Assembly: GCA_965248775.1 (NCBI GenBank)
Contig: OZ252150.1
Coordinates: 3,100,001-3,164,000, forward strand
DNA length: 64,000 bases
Origin: JBHHUI01 sp965248775
Lineage (GTDB): Bacteria > Chloroflexota > Anaerolineae > Anaerolineales > JBHHUI01
Reading direction: 5' to 3'
Shown here: positions 36,309 to 46,050 of the stretch, piece after piece
Numbering within the stretch: the first letter of the stretch is position 1
Layout: each line of letters starts with the position of its first letter
Program-made: the position numbers and the translations under genes
The notes under the pieces: generated by a model
What the model was told of the DNA's origin: nothing
The model's input: the letters and a program-made list of their open reading frames with translations, nothing else
Database searches by the model: none

Positions 36309-36393
36309 CCACACCGCCCACTTCACCCGCAAGACGCCAACGCACCGCCCCTACCACTGCCCACCTTCACCTGCATGACGCCAACGAGCCGAT
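36309..36393. repeat. GC-rich motif, two degenerate units
   Basis: The unit CACCGCCCA-CTTCACC-GCA-GACGCCAACG occurs at about 36309-36342 and again, less exact, at about 36356-36390. A third unit is at about 38889-38922. No coding meaning or known repeat family is recognised. Together with 36201-36308 this stretch lacks genes. Confidence 0.5.
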
Positions 36394-36444
36394 GAATTCC
36401 GTCGGAGATGGGTCGAGCGTAGTAGATGTGAGCTCACCCATCAA

Positions 36445-36873
36445 CTAAAGCTGGTCGACGTATTTCTCCCGCTTATCGCGATATTCTTCTTCAGTAATAA
36501 TGCCGGCATCAAATAATTCTTTTAGCTCCTTGAGAGCGTCAGCAGCCGGCTTGACCGATTCTGTGTCCGGTGTCCGCTTTGCTTCAGGATTGAGCTCAAA
36601 TACGATTTCTTCGACCATTCTCGCAAACAGACGCATGGCTCCCTTGTCGGCATAAGCGAAGTCCAGAAATCGCGCCTCGTTGACAAGCATGGAGTCTCCC
36701 TCCCCAACGGAAACTGTTTCGACGGCACTTAACTCGATGCTAACCGCTTTTTCCCACATATTGTGAGCATATAAGTGGGTATCAGTAAGTATGCCACCAT
36801 CTTTGGCATGATTATCTGATCCGGTGTCGTCGACCAAAGCTAGCACTGCCTCGGGATTCACATCTTTAGGAAC
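36445..36873 (-). pseudogene. SHOCT-domain protein, 5' end cut by ISAzo13
   Basis: The C-terminal 30 residues (LKELKELFDAGIITEEEYRDKREKYVDQL) are a SHOCT domain, a short helical module on many bacterial proteins. The N-terminal part (EAVLALVDDTGSDNHAKDGGILTDTHLY) resembles proteins with a PH-like region, but this is weak. The frame continues upstream (LVPKDVN) into the ISAzo13 end without a start, so the true N-terminus is missing; GTG 36861 could serve as a new start. Confidence 0.6.
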
Positions 36874-38192
36874 GAGAATTAAATAATTTGGGCAGTTGGT
36901 TCACAACGGATGCAAGCAGTGATATTCTCTTGGCTTCATCAGAACACTAGCCAGCAGGCCATGATGAAACCCTATGCGCCCGAACATGAAGAAATGATGC
37001 GCCGCTTTTACAACAGCTTGAACGAGAAAGATGGGCGTCGCTTTGCTGGTTTCGAAGCCTTGAGATTTGGACACGGCGGACGGAGTTACATTGCGCGGGT
37101 GTTGGGGTGCAGTCGCAACACGGTGAGCAAAGGCGCCCGCGAAGTCAGTGGCTTGCCCAAGGGCGAAGTGGAGCAGCGCATTCGGAAGCCAGGCGGCGGA
37201 CGCAAACCGTACTACGTCACATGGGGGGCGCAACTTGCTGAGAAGTTCCTGGCAGTGTTGCGCGAGCACACAGCCGGTGACCCGATGGACGAGAGGGTGC
37301 GCTGGACGAACCTGACCCCGGGCGAGATTGTTGCGGCGTTGCGGGCCGAGCACGACATCGTGGTCAGCAAATATGTGGTGCGCAAGTTGCTGCAGAAGCA
37401 CAACTATCGCCGCCGAAAAGCGCAAAAGAAACTCGGTTTGAAGGCCGAGATTGAAAACCGCAACGAGCAATTTGAGAACATCACGCGGCTCAAGACCGAA
37501 TTCGAAGCGGCGGGCAATCCCATTGTCAGCATGGACAGCAAGAAAAAGGAATATCTGGGCAATTTCTACCGAGACGGACATTTGTACACCCTGGAAGAAC
37601 TGCAAACTTATGACCATGATTTCAACAGCTATGCTGCTGGGGTCAGCATTCCTCACAGTCTCTACGACTTGCGTCTCAATGTCGGCTACATCCAACTCGG
37701 CGGCAGTCATGATACCAGTGAATTCGCTTGCGATAGCTTTCGCCATTGGTGGTACACATACGGCCACTACCACTATCCCAACGCCACTTCTATTCTCGTG
37801 CTTTGCGATGGCGGCGGGAGTAACAGTTCCCGCTACTACATCTTCAAGCAAGACTTGCAAGCACTGGCCGATGAAATCGGGGTCGAAATTCGCATTGCTC
37901 ACTATCCACCCTATTGCTCGAAATACAACCCCAGCGAACACCGTTTCTTCCCGCATGTTACCCGCGCTTGCCAAGGCGTGATCTTCACCAGCCGCAAACT
38001 CGTCAAAGAACTGATGGAAAAAACCAGCACCAAGACCGGACTGAAAGCTTTTGTCCATGTTATTGACCAGGTCTACGAAACCGGTCGTAAAGTAGCCACA
38101 GATTTCAGGGACAACATGCGCATTATCTTTGATGATTTCTTGCCCCAATGGAATTACCGCGCTCTCCCATTTGCACAAGTTATTTAATTCTC
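36874..38192 (+). mobile_element. ISAzo13-family insertion sequence
   Basis: The ends are GAGAATTAAATAA at 36874 and TTATTTAATTCTC at 38192, with further matching bases inward. No flanking duplication is seen. It truncates the SHOCT gene on the left and abuts a gene scrap on the right. Confidence 0.7.
36910..38187 (+). CDS. ISAzo13-family transposase
   Basis: A 425-residue protein. An HTH region (GGRSYIARVLGCSRNTVSKGARE) is followed by a DDE core with NPIVSMDSKKKEYLGNF, VLCDGGGSNSSRYYIFK and PPYCSKYNPSEHRFFPHV. A start at ATG 36961 is also possible. It appears intact and free of micro-insertions. Confidence 0.88.
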   Translation: MQAVIFSWLHQNTSQQAMMKPYAPEHEEMMRRFYNSLNEKDGRRFAGFEALRFGHGGRSYIARVLGCSRNTVSKGAREVSGLPKGEVEQRIRKPGGGRKPYYVTWGAQLAEKFLAVLREHTAGDPMDERVRWTNLTPGEIVAALRAEHDIVVSKYVVRKLLQKHNYRRRKAQKKLGLKAEIENRNEQFENITRLKTEFEAAGNPIVSMDSKKKEYLGNFYRDGHLYTLEELQTYDHDFNSYAAGVSIPHSLYDLRLNVGYIQLGGSHDTSEFACDSFRHWWYTYGHYHYPNATSILVLCDGGGSNSSRYYIFKQDLQALADEIGVEIRIAHYPPYCSKYNPSEHRFFPHVTRACQGVIFTSRKLVKELMEKTSTKTGLKAFVHVIDQVYETGRKVATDFRDNMRIIFDDFLPQWNYRALPFAQVI

Positions 38193-38295
38193 ATTCCTTA
38201 GCATACCTCTCGATGGCACTTGTAAGCCTCTTTTGCGGTATTTCCGGCCAGAAAAAGATATATTCGTCAAACACCTTGGCATCGTATCATGTCAG
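38191..38295 (-). pseudogene. C-terminal gene scrap
   Basis: A minus-strand frame YDAKVFDEYIFFWPEIPQKR to AIERYAKE and stop. It has the look of a protein C-terminus (vaguely like cis-prenyltransferases) cut by ISAzo13 or decay. The rest of 38296-38487 shows nothing supportable. Confidence 0.3.
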
Positions 38296-38487
38296 GATTT
38301 TCTTTAGATTTTCATTCAACTTTTTTACACTCCTGTAGTTTTGATTAGCTTCCCTTTGATCGTCTGTAGAGATTGACAGTAGATTAAAGTGCAGCCGCTT
38401 GTAATAAATAAGAGCCATCGCCCCGCCCTATAAGCTCCTTCTTTCTCCTTTCATAGGTCCCATGCACAATGATTTCAGGATTCTGCG

Positions 38488-38799
38488 CTAAACGAATAGT
38501 TCAGGCCTGATGATAACTAAGCCAAAAACCCCACAAAGCAAGAATACGATAACGCCAACGGTTGTAAGTATGAAGGCACGCCGCTCACGCTTTGGGTGTC
38601 CACCACGCCGACGGTAAATGTAACTGGTGATATAAAGCACTGAGAACCAAACAACCAGATTAATAGGGATAGCAATAAGGGCTCTCAGAAATTGGCCTAC
38701 TATCACAAACCGCACTGTAACGATCCCTGCAGAGACAACTGCGTATCGAAAGGCCTCAACCCTAGACGAATGCTTGTATTCCAGCTCCCCGTTAGACAT
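38488..38799 (-). CDS. Small membrane protein
   Basis: 103 residues with about three hydrophobic helices (VSAGIVTVRFVIVGQFLRAL, IPINLVVWFSVLYITSYIY, FILTTVGVIVFLLCGVFGLVII) and a basic loop RRRGGHPKRERR. No family recognised. Coherent topology supports a real gene. Confidence 0.55.
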   Translation of the reverse strand: MSNGELEYKHSSRVEAFRYAVVSAGIVTVRFVIVGQFLRALIAIPINLVVWFSVLYITSYIYRRRGGHPKRERRAFILTTVGVIVFLLCGVFGLVIIRPELFV

Positions 38800-39169
38800 T
38801 TACCCTCCCCGTACCCCGAACTTACACGTCGCCATCGCGCACACAGTATGTTTCATTTCACGCCTCCATATACTCTCACTCAACCAACCACCACACCGCC
38901 CAGTTCACCCGCAAAACGCCAACGAGCTGAAGAACCGCCGGAGGCGGGTCCTTCTCGCCAGCGATAGACTCAAAATCCCCGGATCGCTCCAGCAAATTGC
39001 TAGGCGACAGCGCCCTGGGATACTAGGTGGCGGACAGATCGGTATTTTCCATCCACAATGCTATCTCTGACCACGTGTGGACGTAGATCCATGCTGGCCA
39101 ATTCCGAGACGGGGCACCAAAGGAATTCGATGTCTTCTGTGCCCGAATGCACGTCTTTACGATCTAATT
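38800..39169. other. Gene-free stretch before IS4
   Basis: It contains the third unit of the GC-rich motif (about 38889-38922) and, right after it, a hairpin-like GAACCGCC-GGA-GGCGGGTCC (about 38934-38955). No gene is visible. Confidence 0.4.
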
Positions 39170-40654
39170 CCAATACCTTTCAAATAAGGGCCAAAGCTTG
39201 CCGGAAAGGTTGTCGGGGTTGGGGCCAGTGATAATGCTCCGGCTGTTTCAGGCGGAACTTTGACATCTTGCGTTTGACTACACGCGGGTTTGAACGGGCA
39301 CGGCGGAGAGGCAGACGAACGTCAGCGATGTCATGCAACAAGCGGTCATAGAGTTGGCCGAGTTGGTCAACGGCCGTCTTTTGAAACTCGGCGAGCGTGT
39401 CGCGCACGAGTTCGAGTGCATGCACAAAGCTGAGTTGGTCGGGATCGAGACCGGTGCGTTGGGCAGCCGCATGCATCAGGAAGCGGATGATGAAGTGTGC
39501 GATGAGCAGGCCATACAGTTCCTGAATGACCCCGACCGGCTTGAGACTGCGCAGCGGGCGTCCGGCCAGACGTTGATGGGTGTCGACTTCATCGATGACC
39601 AATTCGATTTCCCAGCGTTCGTGATAAGCTCGCGCGAGTTCCAGGGCTGGGAAGGCTTCGGGGTTCAGCAAGGTGGTAACCAAGCGGTGCACTTCACCGT
39701 AACCGGGGAGTGCCGGGTCACTTATGGTGTATTCGACGATGCGCACCAGGAGGCGCTCGCCCCGCTTGCGGCGCTGGTAGTCGGAGGGGGTCAGGTAGGC
39801 GGTGTAGGAGCCATCTGGCAATGGACAGCGGTTTTTAGGCTTGACATGGGCTGGAAATCGGCTCAAAATGTGTCCCCCGCGCTCCAAAACCATGCGCAGC
39901 ATGTCATAATCATGAAACCCACGGTCCCACATCACCAACATGCCCATCTCGACCGAGCGCAACAGGCGAAAACCACCTATGCGCTCGCTGGTGTGGCAAG
40001 GCCAGAAGCCCGCATCGACAATCGTATGCGTGCCGCACTCGACCAGATACACCCCTTGCACCTGCGGAAAAGCGCTCTGGCCGCGCGGGCTGTGGTGCCG
40101 TCCAAAAGCCGCCGCATTCTCCGGCGTGTCAGCCACATCTTCAACCGTGCCATCGATGGCCATCAGGCGCAATCCAAAGAGGAACGCGCCGGCTGTCTCC
40201 GTCGTAGCTATCGGTCGACATACATGCCGAAACAAACGCACGACCGGTCGAGCACCCAGTTGATAGCGCCGATAGGTAATCGCACTGTCTTTCGGTACCG
40301 CGTATTCCGGATTGTTCCAGATGTACCGCAACCCCTGGGCGATCTTACGCATTACCCGCCCCAGAGAAGATTGCGTGTAGATGTTCATTGTGATGATTAA
40401 AAACACTGTCACGACCAGATTCAATTTGCGCTCGCGTTGCGTTTTCAAGCCTTCTGCCTCCAACGCTGCTTCGACCACATCTGGCGGAATAACCCGGCTC
40501 AGGCTTGTAAATGTCAGTTCCCGGCAAAACTTGCTCTCGATGTCAACCTCGCGTAATCTGTATCCCATCAGGTGGCCCCCTGGCATCTTGCGAATTTGTA
40601 TATCTCACAAGTATGCCTCGGGTGCCACCTGTTTGCTTATTTGAAAGGTATTGG
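39170..40654 (-). mobile_element. IS4-family insertion sequence
   Basis: The ends are CCAATACCTTTCAAATAAG (39170-39188) and its perfect complement at 40636-40654. No convincing target duplication is seen. It cuts off the 5' part of the gene at 40655. A relic of its right end is at 24921-24958. Confidence 0.88.
39180..40568 (-). CDS. IS4-family transposase
   Basis: About 462 residues from ATG 40568. Catalytic motifs are LMAIDGTVEDVADT (Asp), MLVMWDRGFHDYDML (Asp) and the Y-R-E-K signature YHERWEIELVIDEVDTH. The stop lies within the left inverted repeat. It appears intact and free of micro-insertions. Confidence 0.92.
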   Translation of the reverse strand: MGYRLREVDIESKFCRELTFTSLSRVIPPDVVEAALEAEGLKTQRERKLNLVVTVFLIITMNIYTQSSLGRVMRKIAQGLRYIWNNPEYAVPKDSAITYRRYQLGARPVVRLFRHVCRPIATTETAGAFLFGLRLMAIDGTVEDVADTPENAAAFGRHHSPRGQSAFPQVQGVYLVECGTHTIVDAGFWPCHTSERIGGFRLLRSVEMGMLVMWDRGFHDYDMLRMVLERGGHILSRFPAHVKPKNRCPLPDGSYTAYLTPSDYQRRKRGERLLVRIVEYTISDPALPGYGEVHRLVTTLLNPEAFPALELARAYHERWEIELVIDEVDTHQRLAGRPLRSLKPVGVIQELYGLLIAHFIIRFLMHAAAQRTGLDPDQLSFVHALELVRDTLAEFQKTAVDQLGQLYDRLLHDIADVRLPLRRARSNPRVVKRKMSKFRLKQPEHYHWPQPRQPFRQALALI

Positions 40655-40962
40655 ACCTAAATCAGCTTACAGGAATCAATGCACCGCATTCCGACGATGC
40701 GATTGTGCTCGATGTCCATGGACGCCTCTGGTTTATCGCGTATCAGCCCAATCCGCCGGAGCGCTTTCTGGGCATTTTGGATACTGATGGAGAATTGGCG
40801 ACACCCCTATACTCACTCGGCCGCATGCGAGAAAAGCTAGCGCCTTTAACTGTATCGCGCAGCAATCTCACGGTAGACACACACGGAATCCTGCCGGATG
40901 GGAGTGGCGGCGTTTATCTCTATAACGGCGCGGACCTGCCTTTGAGACACTGGCGCCCGTGA
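40655..40962 (+). pseudogene. 3' remnant of a beta-rich protein cut by IS4
   Basis: The frame enters from the IS4 end without a start and reads AIVLDVHGRLWFIAYQPNPPERFLG to GGVYLYNGADLPLRHWRP. The repeating short strands are like blades of a beta-propeller. The lost 5' portion prevents identification. Confidence 0.5.
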
Positions 40963-41054
40963 ACGGTTATGAGTAAGAGCGGAACTCAGAGTACAATCAA
41001 GTCTATGCTGCTTTTGCTCTGAGCATTAACACGAGCCGCTAACTCCGATCTGCG

Positions 41055-42452
41055 ATGTTCCTATTAATACTCGTTCTTACTGTCACCGTGATGCTTGGCG
41101 CGAATGCATTGTTCGTAGCCGCCGAGTTCGCGACTGTCGCTTCACGTAAAACCCGCATAAACCAACTCGCGGCGGGTGGGAATCGCTTCGCGCGCATGTT
41201 GTTGCCGATCATGGAAGATGGGCAACGACTGGACAACTACATCGCCGCATGTCAACTCGGCATCACAGCTTCGTCACTTGTGCTGGGTGCCTATGGTCAA
41301 AACACAGTGGCAACTGTACTCGCAGAACGACTCGTGGGTCTGGGCGCGCTGGCGGCGCCGGTGGCAGAATCTACCTCTGCTATCGGCGTCCTGCTCCTCT
41401 TCACCGTGCTGCAAGTATCGCTGGGCGAACTGTTTCCCAAATCATTGGCGCTGCAATCACCGGAAGAAGTCGCACTCGCAACAGTGCTGCCGGTGCGCTG
41501 GTCGCGCGTTCTACTCACTCCGCTTATCTGGTTCTTCAATGGTAGCGGGAATTTAATATTGCGACTGATGGGAATATCAGACGGGCATGACCGCGGCGAT
41601 ATCCACTCGCCGGAGGAGATCGAATTACTCGTTACAGATAGCCATCAGGGTGGGCTGTTGGATGACGAGGAGCGCCAGATGTTGCGCAACGCCTTTCGCA
41701 TGCGTGATCTGGTTACCCGCCAGGTGATGACCCCACGCACTCGCATGCTGGCAGCCCGTTCGGATTCTTCCGTTCTCAATTTGTTAAAGTTGGCAACTCG
41801 CGAGGGTATCAGCCGCATACCTCTCTATCAGGAGAACATCGATCACCTGATCGGGTTTGTGCATGTCAAGGACATCTTCAGGTTGCATGTGCAGAACGAT
41901 GCAAATCTCGCGCACATCCTGCGTGAGCTGATCTACATACCAGAGACGCTCCCAATTAATGATGTCTGGCGCACGCTGCGCGCCCAGCGCCAATATATGG
42001 CGATTGTGTTTGACGAGTACGGTGGCACCGCAGGATTGATCACGTATGAAGATCTAATCGAGGAAATTTTCGGCGAGTTGCAAGATGAGTTCGATGATGA
42101 GTCTTCGCTGATCGCAGCGGATAAACAGGGTCGTCTTTATCTAAATGCAGAACTGCTGGTAACGGATGTCAATGAATATCTGGAATTGAATCTGCCGGAT
42201 GATGAGGCTGACACCCTTGGTGGGTTGGTCTTTGGCCTGCTGGGGCAACTCCCCACAGCCGGAGATAAAGTCACAATTCACATGGCTCCAAATTCGTCCA
42301 CAGCAGGCGACGAGTACGAAACCGAAGCTGCCTCGGAAGTCGCCCTGCGTGTCGAGGCCATGGATGGGCGCACAGTTATGGAAGTCTCCTTGCTGCTGCC
42401 CCTCAGGTTACCGGGCAACATCGGTGAATGGGAGGTGGCAGCGCGTGAATAA
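41055..42452 (+). CDS. CNNM-type DUF21/CBS membrane protein
   Basis: A 465-residue protein of the CorC/CNNM (hemolysin C-like) family, thought to move or sense divalent cations. N-terminal DUF21 membrane domain with AEFATVASRKTRINQLAAGG and GELFPKSLALQSPEE; then CBS pair (VMTPRTRMLAARS, IGFVHVKDIF, VFDEYGGTAGLITYEDLIEEIFGE) and the C-terminal CorC_HlyC domain. It is followed at once by a paralogue with 8 bp overlap. Confidence 0.9.
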   Translation: MFLLILVLTVTVMLGANALFVAAEFATVASRKTRINQLAAGGNRFARMLLPIMEDGQRLDNYIAACQLGITASSLVLGAYGQNTVATVLAERLVGLGALAAPVAESTSAIGVLLLFTVLQVSLGELFPKSLALQSPEEVALATVLPVRWSRVLLTPLIWFFNGSGNLILRLMGISDGHDRGDIHSPEEIELLVTDSHQGGLLDDEERQMLRNAFRMRDLVTRQVMTPRTRMLAARSDSSVLNLLKLATREGISRIPLYQENIDHLIGFVHVKDIFRLHVQNDANLAHILRELIYIPETLPINDVWRTLRAQRQYMAIVFDEYGGTAGLITYEDLIEEIFGELQDEFDDESSLIAADKQGRLYLNAELLVTDVNEYLELNLPDDEADTLGGLVFGLLGQLPTAGDKVTIHMAPNSSTAGDEYETEAASEVALRVEAMDGRTVMEVSLLLPLRLPGNIGEWEVAARE

Positions 42453-43863
42453 GCTGCTGCTGGCCCTGGCCCTGCCAGGGGTCGGATTGTTCGCGGGCGC
42501 GGTCGCCACCGAAGGCTTGCCCGGCCTGGACACATTGATCGTGCCGGGCATCATTATTCTCATCCTGGTGTTGCTCAACGGTTTGTTCGTCATGTCCGAG
42601 TTCGCGATTATCGGCGTGCGCCCGACGCAGGTGGAGCAACTCGCCGACGATGGCAACCGCACAGCCCAGCATGTTCATGCAGTACTCTACTCGCGCCCGC
42701 GGCAGGATAGCTACATTGCCACTGCCCAACTGGGGATCACAATTGCCTCATTGGGATTAGGCATGTACGGCGAACCGCAAGTGGCTCACTTTTTAGAGCC
42801 TTATATCGGACGCTTGTTGGATGTCGAACCTTCGGTAGCAGTGGTTCACACTGCTGGATACTTTGTGAGTCTGAGTCTGCTGACATACGTGCATGTGGTG
42901 ATTGGAGAAATGGTGCCCAAATCGCTGGCGCTTTCTCAGTCCGAACGGGCCGTACTGGCCGTGGCGCGCCCCATGCAGTTCATGGAAACAGTCTTTGCTG
43001 TACCGGTTCGCCTGCTGAATTCAATCGGTAATCTGTTGTTGCGCGTGGTCCGAGTGCCACTGGCGGAGGGGCATGCGCGTTTGTTTTCGCCTGAGGAACT
43101 TGAACTGATCATTTCTGAAAGCGCTGCGGGTGGCCTGATCGCTGGCCCGGAAGAAGAAATCATCCTCAACATATTCGGTTTCGGGGAGCACGAAGTCCAT
43201 CAGATAATGAAACCGCGTAACAATGTGCAGGCTGTTGCCAGTGATATGGAATTGCCAGATATTCTGCACTTGGTGACTGATAGCAATTTCAGTCGCTTCC
43301 CCGTCTACGAAGGCGACCTGGATCATGTGATCGGCATATTGCATGTGAAAGACCTCGTCCGCCAGCAAGTGCGCGCACGCAGCTCGTTTGATATTCGCTT
43401 GATCATCCGTCCGGCATTGCTTGTACCTGAAAAATGGCCGGTTGAAAAGTTACTGGCCGCCTTCAAACGCCGTCGCCAGCATATGGCGATTGTGTTGGAC
43501 GAATATGGCGGCACGGCCGGGATCGTTACTCTGGAAGACCTTGTCGAGGAGGTTGTTGGCGAGGTACGTGATGAGTTCGATCAGGAAGGCGAGTCGATGA
43601 TTCGGATTTCTCCAGGCGTGCTCGAACTCTCCGGTACGTTTCTGGTTAGCGATTTGCGGGACGAAGTGTACCTGGGGGGTGAAGAAGCCTTGCCGGAAGT
43701 AGAGACCGTCGGCGGCCTGATCGTTACTGGACTCGGGCGGCCGCCGCTGGTGGGTGATCAATATCGGCTGGGGTCGGTTAGTCTCACAGTCTTGGCTGTT
43801 GATAACCTGGCAGTTAGCCGGGCGCGTGTTGAATACCCAGTGGAGAGCGCAGACGAGTATTAA
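42445..43863 (+). CDS. CNNM-type DUF21/CBS membrane protein, paralogue
   Basis: About 472 residues from GTG 42445, which overlaps the previous stop and has GGAGG upstream. The layout is the same: DUF21 (MSEFAIIGVRPTQVEQLADDGN, GEMVPKSLALSQSE), CBS pair (IMKPRNNVQAVAS, IGILHVKDLV, VLDEYGGTAGIVTLEDLVEEVVGE) and CorC_HlyC domain. Tandem pairs of this family suggest a hetero-oligomer. Confidence 0.9.
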   Translation: MNKLLLALALPGVGLFAGAVATEGLPGLDTLIVPGIIILILVLLNGLFVMSEFAIIGVRPTQVEQLADDGNRTAQHVHAVLYSRPRQDSYIATAQLGITIASLGLGMYGEPQVAHFLEPYIGRLLDVEPSVAVVHTAGYFVSLSLLTYVHVVIGEMVPKSLALSQSERAVLAVARPMQFMETVFAVPVRLLNSIGNLLLRVVRVPLAEGHARLFSPEELELIISESAAGGLIAGPEEEIILNIFGFGEHEVHQIMKPRNNVQAVASDMELPDILHLVTDSNFSRFPVYEGDLDHVIGILHVKDLVRQQVRARSSFDIRLIIRPALLVPEKWPVEKLLAAFKRRRQHMAIVLDEYGGTAGIVTLEDLVEEVVGEVRDEFDQEGESMIRISPGVLELSGTFLVSDLRDEVYLGGEEALPEVETVGGLIVTGLGRPPLVGDQYRLGSVSLTVLAVDNLAVSRARVEYPVESADEY

Positions 43864-44632
43864 CCAGCTCATTCACTCTGCTTTGCCAACGAACGAAATT
43901 CCCGCGCAGCTGCTCAACATAATCCGGAATGCGGAACATATATCTGTTCTGACAGGCGCTGGTGTTTCCACCGCGAGTGGTGTGCCGACATTTCGCGATG
44001 CGCAGACCGGCCTTTGGGCCCAATACAGACCCGAGGAACTGGCAACACCGGAAGCGTTTCGGCGTGATCCGAGATTGGTGTGGGACTGGTACGCCATGCG
44101 ACGGGAACTGATCAGACAGGCAGAACCGAATGCTGCGCATCATGCGCTTGCCCAAATGCAAAAGCATGTTCCCCATTTTACTCTCATCACGCAGAATGTA
44201 GACAATTTTCATCAGCAGGCTGGCAGTACGGATGTGATCGAGCTGCATGGAAACCTGGCTCGCACGAAGTGCTTCGACAATGAGCATATCGTCTCAGCAT
44301 GGGATGATGAAGAGACTCCGCCGCGCTGCCCACAGTGTAAGAGTTTGCTGCGGCCGGATGTGGTCTGGTTCGGCGAACAACTTCCACAGCGCGCGTTGCA
44401 ACAGGCAATCGAAGCCGCCTCGCAGTGTGATCTGTTTTTCTCGATTGGGACCTCGGCGCTCGTGGATCCGGCTGCGGCACTACCGCATGAGGCAGAGCGC
44501 AAGGGTATTCCGATTGTGGAGATCAATCCGGATGAGACCCCGCTGACCGGTGCTGCAAACTTTGCTTTGCAAGGCAGCGCAGCAGATGTGTTGCCGGAAC
44601 TTGTGCAGATAGTTTGGAATATTGGAGATTGA
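43826..44632 (+). CDS. Sirtuin NAD-dependent protein deacylase (CobB type)
   Basis: Motifs: TGAGVSTASGVPTFRD, the YxxR region of acyl-lysine-recognising class III sirtuins (WDWYAMRRE), TQNVDNFHQQAG and IELHGN with the catalytic His, zinc cysteines (TKCFDNEH, PPRCPQCK) and VVWFGEQLP. The class implies deacylation such as desuccinylation. The start is unclear: GTG 43826 overlaps the preceding gene and TTG 43883 is an alternative. Confidence 0.9.
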   Translation: MLNTQWRAQTSINQLIHSALPTNEIPAQLLNIIRNAEHISVLTGAGVSTASGVPTFRDAQTGLWAQYRPEELATPEAFRRDPRLVWDWYAMRRELIRQAEPNAAHHALAQMQKHVPHFTLITQNVDNFHQQAGSTDVIELHGNLARTKCFDNEHIVSAWDDEETPPRCPQCKSLLRPDVVWFGEQLPQRALQQAIEAASQCDLFFSIGTSALVDPAAALPHEAERKGIPIVEINPDETPLTGAANFALQGSAADVLPELVQIVWNIGD

Positions 44633-44648
44633 TGAAAGCCGGCAGACT

Positions 44649-45214
44649 TCAATTCGGCTGTCTGGCGATCCCGCAATACATCTCGCCCAGGAATCTTGAT
44701 GAAACTCTTGCGATAATTTCTGCATGTCTCAGTCCGGCGGAGTTTGCGAGGTGGATAAATTCACGTTCATCAAAGGGGTAGGGTACTGCGTAGTTCCTCG
44801 CATTGGTGTTGTATTCGATGACGATGAAGCGCCCAGTTGGTTTTAGCTTCTCACAAATCTGACGCACAATCGGCGGTTTACGTTTGACGAAGTGCAACGA
44901 GTTCGCCATGACGATTCCGTCCAATGCGGGTAATGGCAAGCTGCGGGTGAAATCTGCAGCTACGGCATTAATGTTGGCAGTCGGATAACTTTCGGCGATA
45001 TTGTGTTCCAAGGCGCGCAGACGCCGCCGATCCTTATCAACTGCATAAAATACTGCCTCCTCCGAAAGTAAGGTGCAGAGCGCGGAGGTGAACACCCATC
45101 GCCGCAACCAAGGTCAGCCCATTTACCAGTCTGTCCAGCAACGCCATGTTCGATGAGCGCGCAGGCCTTGGTTATGCGATGTGCTTCCCGCTCAGACCAG
45201 ATCATGGAGTGCAC
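44649..45214 (-). pseudogene. SAM-dependent methyltransferase, one-base frameshift
   Basis: The N-terminal part (MIWSEREAHRITKACALIEHG, motif I WADLGCGDG) and the rest (VFTSALCTLLSEEAVFYAVDKD to GIARQPN) lie in different frames. Near 45093 one base is missing between GDG and VFT. The result is a small class I methyltransferase of about 185 residues, silenced or subject to a sequence error. It is divergent from the hydrolase. Confidence 0.7.
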
Positions 45215-45228
45215 GGAAGAGAGTTGCT

Positions 45229-46050
45229 ATGCCTCGCCTGAAAATGTCTCACGAACAATTCTTGCACTACAACGATCCAAATCCGGGCGGCAACCCAGTT
45301 GTGCTGTTGCTACACGGGCTCGGCGCCACGAGTGATTCGTGGGCTGCCCAAGTGCCTGTTCTGCTCGAGGCTGGATATCGGGTAATCGCGCCGGACGCGC
45401 GCGGATTTGGGCGTTCGACATATCCCGGCCGCACCAGTGTACCTGTGAGGGCAGCGGATATGGCTGAACTATTGCGCCGGCTCGAAATCAGCAGCGCGCA
45501 TGTCGTCGGTATTTCCATGGGTGGCACGCTGGCATTACAGTTGGCGCTCGATCACTCGATGTATGTGCAAAGCCTGCTGTTGGTGAACACGTTTGCGAAA
45601 TTGCATCCGGATGCATTGAGTGGGTGGCTTTATTTTGCACTGCGCTTATTGCTGGTGCATACCCTCGGGCTGGAAGCACAGGCTCGTGCCGTTGTCCGGC
45701 GTATTTTCCCGCAGGAAAATCAGGAACACCTTCGCGAAGCCTTTGTGGAGCAAATTATGCAGGCCGATCCGCGCGGGTATCGCGCCACAATGCGCGCCCT
45801 GGCACGCCTCAATATAGAAGGGCGGCTGGCGGAGATCGGGGTGCCGACGCTTGTCATTACCGGAGAGAAGGACACAACTGTGCCGCCGAAGAATCAGAGC
45901 GCTCTCGCGGCTCTTATCCCGGGCGCGCGGCAAATGGTTATCCCGGAAGCTGGGCATGCGGTTATCGTGGATCAACCGCATGCGTTCAATCGTGAATTGT
46001 TGAAATTTTTGGAAGATGAATCGCGGATCGCTAGCTCAGCAACGGGCTGA
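45229..46050 (+). CDS. Alpha/beta-fold hydrolase
   Basis: About 273 residues from ATG 45229. Oxyanion motif LLLHGLGATSDSW, nucleophile elbow VVGISMGGT (Ser), acid ITGEKDTTVPP (Asp) and His in EAGHAVIVDQP. There is a cap domain of about 70 residues after the nucleophile. Esterase, lactonase or C-C hydrolase activity cannot be distinguished. Confidence 0.9.
   Translation: MPRLKMSHEQFLHYNDPNPGGNPVVLLLHGLGATSDSWAAQVPVLLEAGYRVIAPDARGFGRSTYPGRTSVPVRAADMAELLRRLEISSAHVVGISMGGTLALQLALDHSMYVQSLLLVNTFAKLHPDALSGWLYFALRLLLVHTLGLEAQARAVVRRIFPQENQEHLREAFVEQIMQADPRGYRATMRALARLNIEGRLAEIGVPTLVITGEKDTTVPPKNQSALAALIPGARQMVIPEAGHAVIVDQPHAFNRELLKFLEDESRIASSATG

Noticed and set aside
36309..36393. Integron attC sites
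   Set aside because: The GCCAACG-type motif does not supply a proper RYYYAAC/GTTRRRY pair with the needed spacing, and no integrase gene is present.
36901..38178. 425-codon minus-strand ORF opposite the ISAzo13 transposase
   Set aside because: It mirrors the transposase gene codon by codon and has no recognisable motif; the plus strand has clear DDE motifs.
39333..40400. 355-codon plus-strand ORF opposite the IS4 transposase
   Set aside because: An antisense shadow of the IS4 gene with no family motif.
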